A DNA stretch of 58,681 bases, from the NCBI GenBank assembly GCA_003150485.1, contig QALX01000009.1, positions 192,560-251,240 of the forward strand. The letters are read 5' to 3'. The stretch is from Clostridiales bacterium. Its GTDB lineage: Bacteria > Bacillota > Clostridia > Oscillospirales > Oscillospiraceae. A program made the translations under genes and the position numbers. How positions within the stretch are numbered: position 1 is the stretch's first letter; each line of letters opens with the position of its first letter. The notes beneath the pieces were generated by a model, which saw only the letters and a list, made by a program, of their open reading frames with translations, was not told where the DNA came from and made no database searches. This document shows, in pieces, positions 42,282-49,682 of the stretch.

Positions 42282-42467
42282 TTACCAGGATGCCTTTCTC
42301 ACACCGGGGATCTCGCCCTTGTAGGCCAGCTCCCGGAAGCAGATACGGCACACGCCGTAGTCACGCAGGTAGGCGTGAGGACGGCCGCACAGCTTGCAGC
42401 GGTTGTAACGGCGGGTGGAGAACTTGGGCTCTCTCTGCTGTTTCAGCTTCATGGATGTTTTTGCCAT
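42282..42467 (-). CDS. rpsZ: 30S ribosomal protein S14, zinc type
   Basis: A 61-residue short S14 with the zinc motif CKLCGR (C-x2-C) and CRICF (C-x2-C). This is the primary zinc-containing type of Gram-positives. It lies between rplE and rpsH. Confidence 0.97.
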   Translation of the reverse strand: MAKTSMKLKQQREPKFSTRRYNRCKLCGRPHAYLRDYGVCRICFRELAYKGEIPGVRKASW

Positions 42468-42487
42468 TTGTTTTCTCCTCCCTTTCG

Positions 42488-43027
42488 TTATCTTCTGAAC
42501 GGCGCGCCCAGCAGGGTCAGCAGTTCACGGGCCTCTTCGTCGGTCTCGGCAGTGGTGACGATGACGATGTCCAGGCCGCGGATTTTATCGATCTTGTCGT
42601 ACTCGATTTCCGGGAAGATCAGCTGTTCCTTGATGCCCAGGGCATAGTTGCCGCGGCCGTCGAAGGAGTCGGCGCTGATGCCGCGGAAGTCGCGGACACG
42701 GGGCAGTGCGATGTTGAACAGGCGGTCGATGAACTCCCACATTCTGTCCTGACGCAGGGTGACCTTGACGCCGATGGGCATGCCTTCACGGAGTTTGAAG
42801 TTTGCCACGGACTTCTTGGCCTTGGTAACGATGGGCTTCTGGCCGGTGATGGTGGCAATGTCGCTGACGACGCTGTCCAGGACCTTGGTGTTTTCCTTGG
42901 CCTCGCCGACGCCGCAGTTGACCACGACCTTGACCAGCTTGGGCAGCTGCATGGGGCTGCTGTAGCCGAACTTGCTCATAAGAGCAGGAGCGACTTCTGC
43001 ATTATATTTATCCTTCAAAGCAGGCAT
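42488..43027 (-). CDS. rplE: 50S ribosomal protein L5
   Basis: A 179-residue L5 that binds 5S rRNA (LPKLVKVVVNCGVGEAKEN; RDFRGISADSFDGRGNYALG). Standard spc position. Confidence 0.98.
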   Translation of the reverse strand: MPALKDKYNAEVAPALMSKFGYSSPMQLPKLVKVVVNCGVGEAKENTKVLDSVVSDIATITGQKPIVTKAKKSVANFKLREGMPIGVKVTLRQDRMWEFIDRLFNIALPRVRDFRGISADSFDGRGNYALGIKEQLIFPEIEYDKIDKIRGLDIVIVTTAETDEEARELLTLLGAPFRR

Positions 43028-43047
43028 AGTAGATACGCTCCTTTCGC

Positions 43048-43368
43048 TCAGATTTCAGCGCCGCACTTCTTGCAGACGCGAACTTTTTTACCGTCGGCCA
43101 GCAGCTTGTGGGCCGGACGGGTGGGTTTGTCACACTTGGGGCACACGCGCATGACCTTGCAGGCGTAGATGGGGCATTCCTTCTGGATGATGCCGCCCTC
43201 GTCGCCGGGCTGGCGGGGCTTGGTGTGGCGGGAGCAGACGTTGACGCCCTGGACAACAACCTTGCCCTCACGGGGCATGGCGGTCAGGACCTCACCGGTC
43301 TTGCCCTTGTCTTTGCCGTTGAGGACGATGACCTTATCGCCCTGCTTGATGCTCATTTTTTTCATCAT
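43048..43368 (-). CDS. rplX: 50S ribosomal protein L24
   Basis: A 106-residue L24: an N-terminal KOW motif (IKQGDKVIVLNGKDKGKTGE) and a C-terminal zinc ribbon with CPKC and CKKC. Two adjacent ATG codons (43368 and 43365) could start it; the GGGGG site suits either. Confidence 0.97.
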   Translation of the reverse strand: MMKKMSIKQGDKVIVLNGKDKGKTGEVLTAMPREGKVVVQGVNVCSRHTKPRQPGDEGGIIQKECPIYACKVMRVCPKCDKPTRPAHKLLADGKKVRVCKKCGAEI

Positions 43369-43377
43369 GGCACCCCC

Positions 43378-43746
43378 TTAAATCACTTCCGGAGCCAGGG
43401 ACAGGATTCTCATATAATCCTTGTCGCGGAGCTCGCGGGCCACCGGGCCAAAGATACGGGTGCCCTGGGGCGTTTTGTCTTCCTTGATCAGGACGGCGGC
43501 GTTCTCGTCGAAGCGGACGTAGGAGCCGTCCACACGGCGCACGCCCTGGACGGTGCGGACGATAACCGCGCGCACCACGTCGCCCTTCTTTACCTGGCCG
43601 CCGGGGGCAGCCTTGCGCACAGAGGCAACCACCACGTCGCCGATGTTGCCGTACTTACGGCGGGAACCGCCCAGCACGCGGATGGTCTTCAGCATCTTGG
43701 CGCCGGTATTATCGGCTACTTTCAGATAGGATTCTTCCTGGATCAT
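43378..43746 (-). CDS. rplN: 50S ribosomal protein L14
   Basis: A 122-residue L14 (IQEESYLKVADNTGAKML; VRAVIVRT; the IFGPVARELRDKDYMRI end). Standard position. Confidence 0.98.
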   Translation of the reverse strand: MIQEESYLKVADNTGAKMLKTIRVLGGSRRKYGNIGDVVVASVRKAAPGGQVKKGDVVRAVIVRTVQGVRRVDGSYVRFDENAAVLIKEDKTPQGTRIFGPVARELRDKDYMRILSLAPEVI

Positions 43747-43758
43747 ATCGGCACCTCC

Positions 43759-44016
43759 TTACTTTGCTCTCTCGATGACTTCCACCAGTCTCCAGTGCTT
43801 TTCCTTGGACAGGGGACGGGTTTCCATCACGCGGACTTTGTCGCCCACATGAGCGTTGTTCAGCTCGTCATGGGCCTTCAGCTTATAGGTTCTCTTGACG
43901 ATCTTCTTGTACAGGGGATGCGCCACACGGTCGGCAATGGCGACAACAATCGTCTTATCCATCTTGTCAGATACGACCAGGCCGACTCTGGTTTTACGGG
44001 AAGAAGTTCTTTCCAT
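43759..44016 (-). CDS. rpsQ: 30S ribosomal protein S17
   Basis: An 85-residue S17 with an OB fold (KTRVGLVVSDKMDKTIVVAI; HVGDKVRVMETRPLSKEKHW). Standard position. Confidence 0.98.
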   Translation of the reverse strand: MERTSSRKTRVGLVVSDKMDKTIVVAIADRVAHPLYKKIVKRTYKLKAHDELNNAHVGDKVRVMETRPLSKEKHWRLVEVIERAK

Positions 44017-44030
44017 AGTGATTTTCCTCC

Positions 44031-44234
44031 TTAGCGGCCTGCGGAAGCGGTCTGCTTCTCACGGATGATGGTTTTTACACGTGCGATATCCTTCTTCACG
44101 TCAGCAATCCGGCCGGGGTTATTCAGCTGATTGGTGGCGTGCTGAAAGCGCAGGTGGAACAGCTCTTTCTTCAGATCCTCCAGCTTGGTGTTCAGCTCAG
44201 CGGGGGACATACCACGAATTTCGACGGCTTTCAT
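44031..44234 (-). CDS. rpmC: 50S ribosomal protein L29
   Basis: A 67-residue helical L29 (MSPAELNTKLEDLKKELFHL; then DIARVKTIIREKQ). It overlaps the rplP stop by one base (TAATG), so the genes are coupled. Confidence 0.97.
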   Translation of the reverse strand: MKAVEIRGMSPAELNTKLEDLKKELFHLRFQHATNQLNNPGRIADVKKDIARVKTIIREKQTASAGR

Positions 44235-44665
44235 TACGCTTCACCACCCTTCTCGGCTTCCGCTTTCTTGACCACTTTGGTCTTGATGGGCAGCTTGTGG
44301 CTGGCCAGACGCAGTGCTTCCCGGGCGACCTCTTCGGAGACGCCGCCGATTTCGAACATCACGCGGCCGGGCTTGACCACGGCCACCCAGTATTCCGGGG
44401 AGCCCTTACCTTTACCCATGCGGGTTTCGGCGGGCTGCTGAGTGATGGGCTTGTCGGGGAAGATCTTGATCCAGACCTTGCCGCCACGCTTGGTGTAACG
44501 GGTCATGGCGACACGGGCCGCCTCGATCTGACGGGAGGAGATCCAGGCCGGCTCCAGGGCCTGCAGGCCATATTCGCCGTAGTTGACCTGGGTGCCGCGG
44601 CTGGCCTTGCCGGTCATGCGGCCCCGCATCTGCTTGCGGTATTTGACTCTCTTAGGTAGCAGCAT
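44234..44665 (-). CDS. rplP: 50S ribosomal protein L16
   Basis: A 143-residue L16 (LPKRVKYRKQMRGRMTGKA; TRMGKGKGSPEYWVAVVKPG). It overlaps both neighbours by one base in TAATG junctions. Confidence 0.98.
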   Translation of the reverse strand: MLLPKRVKYRKQMRGRMTGKASRGTQVNYGEYGLQALEPAWISSRQIEAARVAMTRYTKRGGKVWIKIFPDKPITQQPAETRMGKGKGSPEYWVAVVKPGRVMFEIGGVSEEVAREALRLASHKLPIKTKVVKKAEAEKGGEA

Positions 44666-45483
44666 TAGCGATTGCCTCCTTCCTTGGGTTTGGAAGCGCC
44701 GCCATTCTGACGGTTGTAACCGCCGGAACGGTTGTTATCGCGATTGCGGTTGTAGCCGCCGCGGCCGCGGCCGTCACGACGGCGGCGATCACTGCGTTCA
44801 CGATACGGCTTGGACAGGTCGATGGTACGGGGGGTGGTGCGCAGGGTCTGGCTCAGGACTTCGCCCTTGTAGATCCAGACCTTGATGCCGATGCGGCCAT
44901 AGGTGGTGGCTGCCTCAGCAAAGCCGTAGTCGATGTCGGCGCGCAGGGTCTGCAGAGGGATGGTGCCCTCATGATAAGTCTCGCTGCGGGCGATTTCGGC
45001 GCCGTTCAGACGGCCGGCCAGCATGACCTTGATGCCCTTGGCACCAGCGCGCATGGAGCGGCCGATGGAGTTCTTCATGGCCCGGCGGAAGCTGGTACGC
45101 TTCTCCAGCTGCTGGGCGATGTTCTCGGCCACCAGCTGTGCGGTGGTGTCCACCTCGTTGCGCTTGACCTCAACGATGTTGAGCTGGGTGGTCTTGCCGA
45201 TCATCTTTTCCACCTGCTGGCGCAGACGCTCCACCTCGGTGGCGTCCTTGCCCAGGATCATGCCGGGACGTGCGCAGTGGAGGTAGATGCGGACAACAGA
45301 GTTGTCACGCTCGATCTCGATGCGGGGCACGCCAGTTGCGTACAGAGTTTTCTTCAGGAATTTCCGGATCTTCTGGTCCTCAACGATCAGGTCACCGACC
45401 TTTTCGTTGCGGGCATACCAGCGGGAATCCCAGTCTTTGATGACGCCCACGCGGAAGCCGTGGGGATTCACTTTCTGTCCCAT
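44665..45483 (-). CDS. rpsC: 30S ribosomal protein S3 with Arg/Gly/Asn-rich tail
   Basis: A 272-residue S3: N-terminal KH domain (ARPGMILGKDATEVERLRQQ with its Gly loop) and the usual C-terminal domain ending near VLSQTLRTTPRT. About 50 further residues form a disordered Arg/Gly/Asn-rich tail containing repeated GGYNR. S3 is usually about 210-235 residues, so the tail is an extension. The sequence context is otherwise standard. Confidence 0.97.
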   Translation of the reverse strand: MGQKVNPHGFRVGVIKDWDSRWYARNEKVGDLIVEDQKIRKFLKKTLYATGVPRIEIERDNSVVRIYLHCARPGMILGKDATEVERLRQQVEKMIGKTTQLNIVEVKRNEVDTTAQLVAENIAQQLEKRTSFRRAMKNSIGRSMRAGAKGIKVMLAGRLNGAEIARSETYHEGTIPLQTLRADIDYGFAEAATTYGRIGIKVWIYKGEVLSQTLRTTPRTIDLSKPYRERSDRRRRDGRGRGGYNRNRDNNRSGGYNRQNGGASKPKEGGNR

Positions 45484-45498
45484 AAAATCTCTACCTCC

Positions 45499-45837
45499 TT
45501 ACTCCTTCTCTCTCACCACGACGGTGATGTGAGAAGTTCTTTTGTTGATGCGATAGCCACGGCCGTGGGCGCGGGGGCGCATACGCTTGATGGTCATGCC
45601 CGCGTCCGCATACGCGGCGGAGACAAACAGCTTGGAAGTGTCCATACCGTGATTGTTCTCCGCGTTGGCTGCCGCACTCTTGACCAGCTTGAGCAGGTAT
45701 TCAGAGGCAGCCTTAGGGGTGTGCTGCAAAATGGCGGTTGCCATTTCGATGTCCTTGCCACGGATCAGCTCGCAAACCACGTTCACCTTGCGGGGGGAGA
45801 TACGGGCAAAGGCCAGTTTTGCTTTTGCTTCAGTCAT
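45499..45837 (-). CDS. rplV: 50S ribosomal protein L22
   Basis: A 112-residue L22 (ISPRKVNVVCELIRGKDIEM; the exit-tunnel hairpin MRPRAHGRGYRINKRTSHI). Standard position. Confidence 0.98.
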   Translation of the reverse strand: MTEAKAKLAFARISPRKVNVVCELIRGKDIEMATAILQHTPKAASEYLLKLVKSAAANAENNHGMDTSKLFVSAAYADAGMTIKRMRPRAHGRGYRINKRTSHITVVVREKE

Positions 45838-45851
45838 GTTTTCCGTCCTCC

Positions 45852-46121
45852 TTACTTGGTTTTGCCGCCGCTGTGGCCCTTAAAGGTCCGGGTGGGGGCG
45901 AATTCACCCAGCTTGTGACCGACCATATCTTCGGTGACGTAGACCGGGATGAACTTTTTGCCGTTGTAGACATTGATGGTATGGCTGACGAAGGAGGGGA
46001 AGATGGTGGAGCTGCGGCTCCAGGTCTTCAGCACCTTTTCCTGGCCAGTCGTGTTGATTTCTTCGACTCGCTTCAGCAGCTCGGGGGCGCAGAAGGGGCC
46101 TTTCTTGACAGATCTGCTCAT
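45852..46121 (-). CDS. rpsS: 30S ribosomal protein S19
   Basis: An 89-residue S19 (MSRSVKKGPFCAPELLKRVE; the GEFAPTRTFKGHSG end). ATG 46121 has AGGAGGG 8 nt upstream; a TTG two codons earlier is too close to that site. Confidence 0.97.
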   Translation of the reverse strand: MSRSVKKGPFCAPELLKRVEEINTTGQEKVLKTWSRSSTIFPSFVSHTINVYNGKKFIPVYVTEDMVGHKLGEFAPTRTFKGHSGGKTK

Positions 46122-46135
46122 TCTCAATACCCTCC

Positions 46136-46969
46136 TTACTTGGCGTTGCGGCGCCGCACAATGAACTTGTCGGTGCGGTTCTTCTTCTTGCGGGTCTTGT
46201 AGCCCAGAGCCGGCTTACCCCAGGGGGTAACAGGACCGGGACGACCCACCGGTGCGCGGCCTTCGCCGCCGCCGTGGGGATGGTCGTTGGGGTTCATGAC
46301 CGAGCCGCGGACGGTGGGACGGATGCCCATATGGCGCTTCCGGCCGGCCTTGCCGATGTGAATGTTGCCGTGATCCTCGTTGCCGATCTGGCCGATGACA
46401 GCGCGGCAATTCATCTTGACCAGGCGATACTCGCCGGAGGGCAGACGGACCTGAGCGTAGTCGCCTTCCTTTGCCATCAGCTGCGCCTGCTCGCCGGCTG
46501 CGCGCACCAGCTGTGCGCCGCGGCCCACGTGGAGCTCAATGCAGGAGATGACGGTGCCCACGGGGATGTTGGCGATGGGGAGGCAGTTGCCGGGCTTGAT
46601 GTCGGCGCCGGCGCCGGACTCCACCACGTCACCGGCCTTCAGGCCGACGGGGGCGATGATATAGGCCTTCTCGCCGTCCTCATACTGGATCAGGGCGATG
46701 TTGGCGCTGCGGTTGGGGTCGTACTCCAGGCGCAGGACGGTTGCGACGCCTTCCTTGTCACGCTTGAAGTCGATGATGCGGTAGATCTTCTTTCCGCCGC
46801 CGCCTCTGTGGCGGACGGTGATCCGGCCATAGCTGTTGCGGCCGCCCTTTTTGTTCAGGACCTCAGTGAGGCTGCGCTCGGGCCGTGCCTTTTTGTCAAT
46901 GCCCTCGAACTTGGACACCGTCATATGGCGGCGTGCGGGAGTCGTGGGCTTATATTTCCGAATAGCCAT
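46136..46969 (-). CDS. rplB: 50S ribosomal protein L2
   Basis: A 277-residue L2, near the peptidyl transferase centre (RNSYGRITVRHRGGGGKKIY; the MNPNDHPHGGGEGRAP signature with the conserved His). Standard position. Confidence 0.98.
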   Translation of the reverse strand: MAIRKYKPTTPARRHMTVSKFEGIDKKARPERSLTEVLNKKGGRNSYGRITVRHRGGGGKKIYRIIDFKRDKEGVATVLRLEYDPNRSANIALIQYEDGEKAYIIAPVGLKAGDVVESGAGADIKPGNCLPIANIPVGTVISCIELHVGRGAQLVRAAGEQAQLMAKEGDYAQVRLPSGEYRLVKMNCRAVIGQIGNEDHGNIHIGKAGRKRHMGIRPTVRGSVMNPNDHPHGGGEGRAPVGRPGPVTPWGKPALGYKTRKKKNRTDKFIVRRRNAK

Positions 46970-46984
46970 TCTGCGTTACCTCCT

Positions 46985-47278
46985 TTACACCATTTCCTCG
47001 AAGAGCTCGATGGTCTTGGAGTCCTCGGTCAGCTTGACGATGGCCTTTTTCCAGTCGGGGCGGCGGCCGGGACGGGCGGCGCCCATGCGCTTTTTCTTGC
47101 CATCGTAGTTCATAGTGGTCACTTTTTCGACCTTCACGTCGAAGATCTTCTCGATCGCCTTGGCGATCTCGGTCTTGTTGGCCCGCTTGTCGACCACAAA
47201 GGTGTACTTGCGGTCTGCGGTGGCGGCCATGGAAGCCTCGGTAACGACGGGCTTCCTGATGATATCATAAGCAGTCAT
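46985..47278 (-). CDS. rplW: 50S ribosomal protein L23
   Basis: A 97-residue L23 at the tunnel exit (AYDIIRKPVVTEASM; FVVDKRANKTEIAKAIEKIF). It overlaps the rplD stop by one base (TAATG). Confidence 0.97.
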   Translation of the reverse strand: MTAYDIIRKPVVTEASMAATADRKYTFVVDKRANKTEIAKAIEKIFDVKVEKVTTMNYDGKKKRMGAARPGRRPDWKKAIVKLTEDSKTIELFEEMV

Positions 47279-47898
47279 TACGCATAAACCTCCTCGATAA
47301 CAGCCAGGGCTGCCTGATCCACAACCAGGCTCTTGGCGTTGAGCAGGTCATAGACGGACAGGATGTTGGCGGGGGTGGTCTTGACGCCGGGGAGATTCCG
47401 GGCGGACAGAACCACGTTCTGCTTGACGCCTTCGGTGATGACCACGCTCTTGCCGGCTTCCACGGTGTCGAGCAGGGCCTTCATGGACTTGGTCTTGATC
47501 TCGGGGAGATCCAGGCCCTCCACCACGAAGATGCGGCCGTTGGCGGCCTTATCAGACAGGACGCTCTTGAGCGCCAGGCGCTTGAGCTTCTTGTTCAGGG
47601 TGTAGCGGTAGGAACGGGGCTTGGGCGCGAAGGCCACGCCGCCGTGGGTCCACTGGGGGTTGCGGGTGCTGCCGTGACGGGCGCGGCCGGTACCCTTCTG
47701 TCTCCAGGGCTTCTTGCCGCCGCCGGAGACTTCAGCACGGGTCAGGGCGGACTGAGTGCCCTGCCGGCAGTTTGCCAGGTGATTCTTCACCACGGCGTGG
47801 ACAGCAGTCTCATTGGGCTCGATGCCGAAGATGGCTTCTGCCAGCTCGACTTCGCCCACCTGCTTGCCGGTAATATCATACAGATTAGCCTTAGGCAT
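47278..47898 (-). CDS. rplD: 50S ribosomal protein L4
   Basis: A 206-residue L4 (TRAEVSGGGKKPWRQKGTGR loop, then RHGSTRNPQWTHGG). In E. coli, L4 represses the S10 operon through its leader; whether that applies here is unknown. Confidence 0.98.
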   Translation of the reverse strand: MPKANLYDITGKQVGEVELAEAIFGIEPNETAVHAVVKNHLANCRQGTQSALTRAEVSGGGKKPWRQKGTGRARHGSTRNPQWTHGGVAFAPKPRSYRYTLNKKLKRLALKSVLSDKAANGRIFVVEGLDLPEIKTKSMKALLDTVEAGKSVVITEGVKQNVVLSARNLPGVKTTPANILSVYDLLNAKSLVVDQAALAVIEEVYA

Positions 47899-47919
47899 GA
47901 TGGTACTCTCTCCTTTCCC

Positions 47920-48642
47920 TTAGCGCGTTCTTGCGGAAGCCTTCTGGGGATTACGGCCGGAAGCCTTCTGCGGGTTGACACTGGTGCCAGCGTCGCCGGT
48001 GTGGATGACGTTGACCTTGGCGGTGCTCTTCAGGAAGACCACGCCGCCCTTGGGGCCGGGGATGGCGCCGCGCACGGCCACCAGGTTGATCTCCGGATCC
48101 ACCTTGACCACTTCCAGGTTCTGGATAGTGATCTGTTCGTTGCCCATCTGGCCCGCGCCGATCTTACCCTTACGGATACGGGACGGGGTAGAGGTGGAGC
48201 CCATGGAGCCTGCGTGACGGTGGACGGGGCCGCCGCCGTGGCTCATGGGAGTGCGGTGTGCGCCGTGGCGCTTGATGGGACCGGCGTAGCCCTTACCTTT
48301 GCTGATGCCGGTGACGTCAATCCGGTCGCCGGTCTCAAAAACGTCGGCCTTGACTTCATCGCCCACGTTCAGGGACGCATAATTGTCCAGTTTAAATTCC
48401 TTCAGGACCTTCAGGTTGCCTGCCCCTGCCTTGGCCAGATGGCCCTTTTCGGCGCGGGTCAGGTGCTTTGCGGTGGTGGGCTGGAAGCCCATCTGAACGG
48501 CCTCGTAGCCGTCCTTCTCGGCAGTCTTTTTCTGCACCACGGTGCAGGGCCCCGCTTCGATGACGGTGACGGGGACGACCTTACCGTCGGCGTCAAAGAT
48601 CTGAGTCATGCCGACCTTTTTGCCGATGATTGCCTTTTCCAT
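47920..48642 (-). CDS. rplC: 50S ribosomal protein L3 with extended C-terminus
   Basis: A 240-residue L3 (MEKAIIGKKVGMTQIFDADG; the PMSHGGGPVHRHAGSMGS loop). Typical L3 is about 210 residues. Here roughly 28 residues follow the usual end and contain the direct repeat NPQKAS twice. The upstream gap to rpsJ is an unusual 299 bp. Confidence 0.97.
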   Translation of the reverse strand: MEKAIIGKKVGMTQIFDADGKVVPVTVIEAGPCTVVQKKTAEKDGYEAVQMGFQPTTAKHLTRAEKGHLAKAGAGNLKVLKEFKLDNYASLNVGDEVKADVFETGDRIDVTGISKGKGYAGPIKRHGAHRTPMSHGGGPVHRHAGSMGSTSTPSRIRKGKIGAGQMGNEQITIQNLEVVKVDPEINLVAVRGAIPGPKGGVVFLKSTAKVNVIHTGDAGTSVNPQKASGRNPQKASARTR

Positions 48643-48941
48643 ACGGTTGTTTCCTCCTTAGTATAGGTTATTGGTTGAGACCTGGCCTCCGGCCTCGGAA
48701 AAAATCTGCGATTTTTCCCGAACTGCAATCTGTGGTATTTTTTCTGACGCACATGTCGTCAGAAAAAATAGACTGTGCTTTCTTTCGCCGCAAGCGGCGA
48801 AGCTCTGCGAGGCTGCCGGAACCACTTTTCTCAACTTGACCCCCCCGGCTCGCAAGGCGCCGGGGAAAGGGTGCTGCAAACAGTAAACTTGTCCGGCCAC
48901 GGCCTGTGCCGCGGCGGGGACGAAGGCTCTCGCCTGAGGGA
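48643..48941 (-). repeat. Hairpin array between rpsJ and rplC
   Basis: No gene is seen in this 299-bp gap, although rpsJ and rplC are normally adjacent. Hairpins present: GGAAAAAATC/GATTTTTCC (48697-48719), TATTTTTTCTGACG/CGTCAGAAAAAATA (48736-48770), TTCGCCGC/GCGGCGAA (48784-48801) and CCCCGGC/GCCGGGG (48843-48865). The second shares its GACG-CATGT-CGTC loop with the hairpin at 33031-33063, so these belong to a dispersed repeat family. Confidence 0.6.
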
Positions 48942-49250
48942 TCAGAGCTTGATCTCGATCTCTACGCCGGCGGGGAGCTGGAGCGCCATCAGGGACTCGA
49001 CCGTCTTGGGGGTGGGGTTCTGAATGTCGATCAGGCGCTTGTGGGTGCGGCGTTCAAACTGCTCCCGGCTGTCCTTATACTTGTGGACGGCCCGCAGGAT
49101 GGTGACGATCTCCTTCTTGGTGGGAAGGGGGATGGGGCCGGAGACGCCTGCGCCGGTGCGCTTGGCGGTTTCCACGATCTTCTCTGCGCTCTGGTCGATC
49201 AGCTGATGGTCATATGCCTTCAGACGGATGCGAATCATTTCTTTTGCCAT
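48942..49250 (-). CDS. rpsJ: 30S ribosomal protein S10
   Basis: A 102-residue S10, also the NusE antitermination factor (RIRLKAYDHQLIDQSAEKIV; GPIPLPTKKEIVTILR). It is the first gene of the ribosomal cluster, with AGGAGG before the start. The str-operon genes (rpsL, rpsG, fusA, tuf) are not upstream. Confidence 0.98.
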   Translation of the reverse strand: MAKEMIRIRLKAYDHQLIDQSAEKIVETAKRTGAGVSGPIPLPTKKEIVTILRAVHKYKDSREQFERRTHKRLIDIQNPTPKTVESLMALQLPAGVEIEIKL

Positions 49251-49541
49251 GATTGGGTGTCCTCCTAATTACATTTCGTACGTTCTGTGTACATGACCGG
49301 ACGGGAATTCTGCGCCGGGTTAGGCCGGAATTTTTCATACGCTATGCCGTGTGTATCACTCCGCGGCACAGAGAAAGCCGACACAACTTGCCGGCTGACT
49401 GCCGCCCACGGCGATATACCGCCTGTGACACAGCAAAAAACTCACAGCCGCCCAGAATCCAGCCCGGACATACTCGGCGGAAGTTACCGGATCGCTCCGC
49501 AATCTCCCGCGTCATCGCACAGTACGCCTATGCGGCGCACT
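49251..49541 (-). other. Long leader of the S10 cluster
   Basis: The promoter at 49576-49548 implies a 5' leader of about 290 nt before rpsJ. It is non-coding and contains short inverted repeats but no motif I can name. Ribosomal leaders of this length often carry autoregulatory structures. Together with the two divergent promoters it fills the 432-bp gap 49251-49682. Confidence 0.45.
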
Positions 49542-49547
49542 TTTGCT

Positions 49548-49576
49548 ATCATACACCATCTCACCCGCCCCGTCAA
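49548..49576 (-). promoter_or_regulatory. Promoter of the S10-spc-alpha cluster
   Basis: TTGACG (49576-49571), 17-bp spacer, TATGAT (49553-49548) on the minus strand. It is divergent from the tagF-like gene's promoter. Confidence 0.65.
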
Positions 49577-49611
49577 GCACTTTTTTCCCTTTTTTCACGG
49601 CCTCCCCCGGC

Positions 49612-49640
49612 TTGTCCCCGTCCGGCTCCTGTGCTATACT
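49612..49640 (+). promoter_or_regulatory. Promoter of the TagF-like gene
   Basis: TTGTCC (49612-49617), 17-bp spacer, TATACT (49635-49640), 42 bp before the start codon. Confidence 0.65.
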
Positions 49641-49682
49641 GGGGAATACCGTATACATTATATAATAAGGAGTGTTTTCACC

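Noticed and set aside
49287..49682. Upstream extension of the TagF-like protein
   Set aside because: The extension lies before a good promoter and ribosome site and covers the divergent S10 leader.
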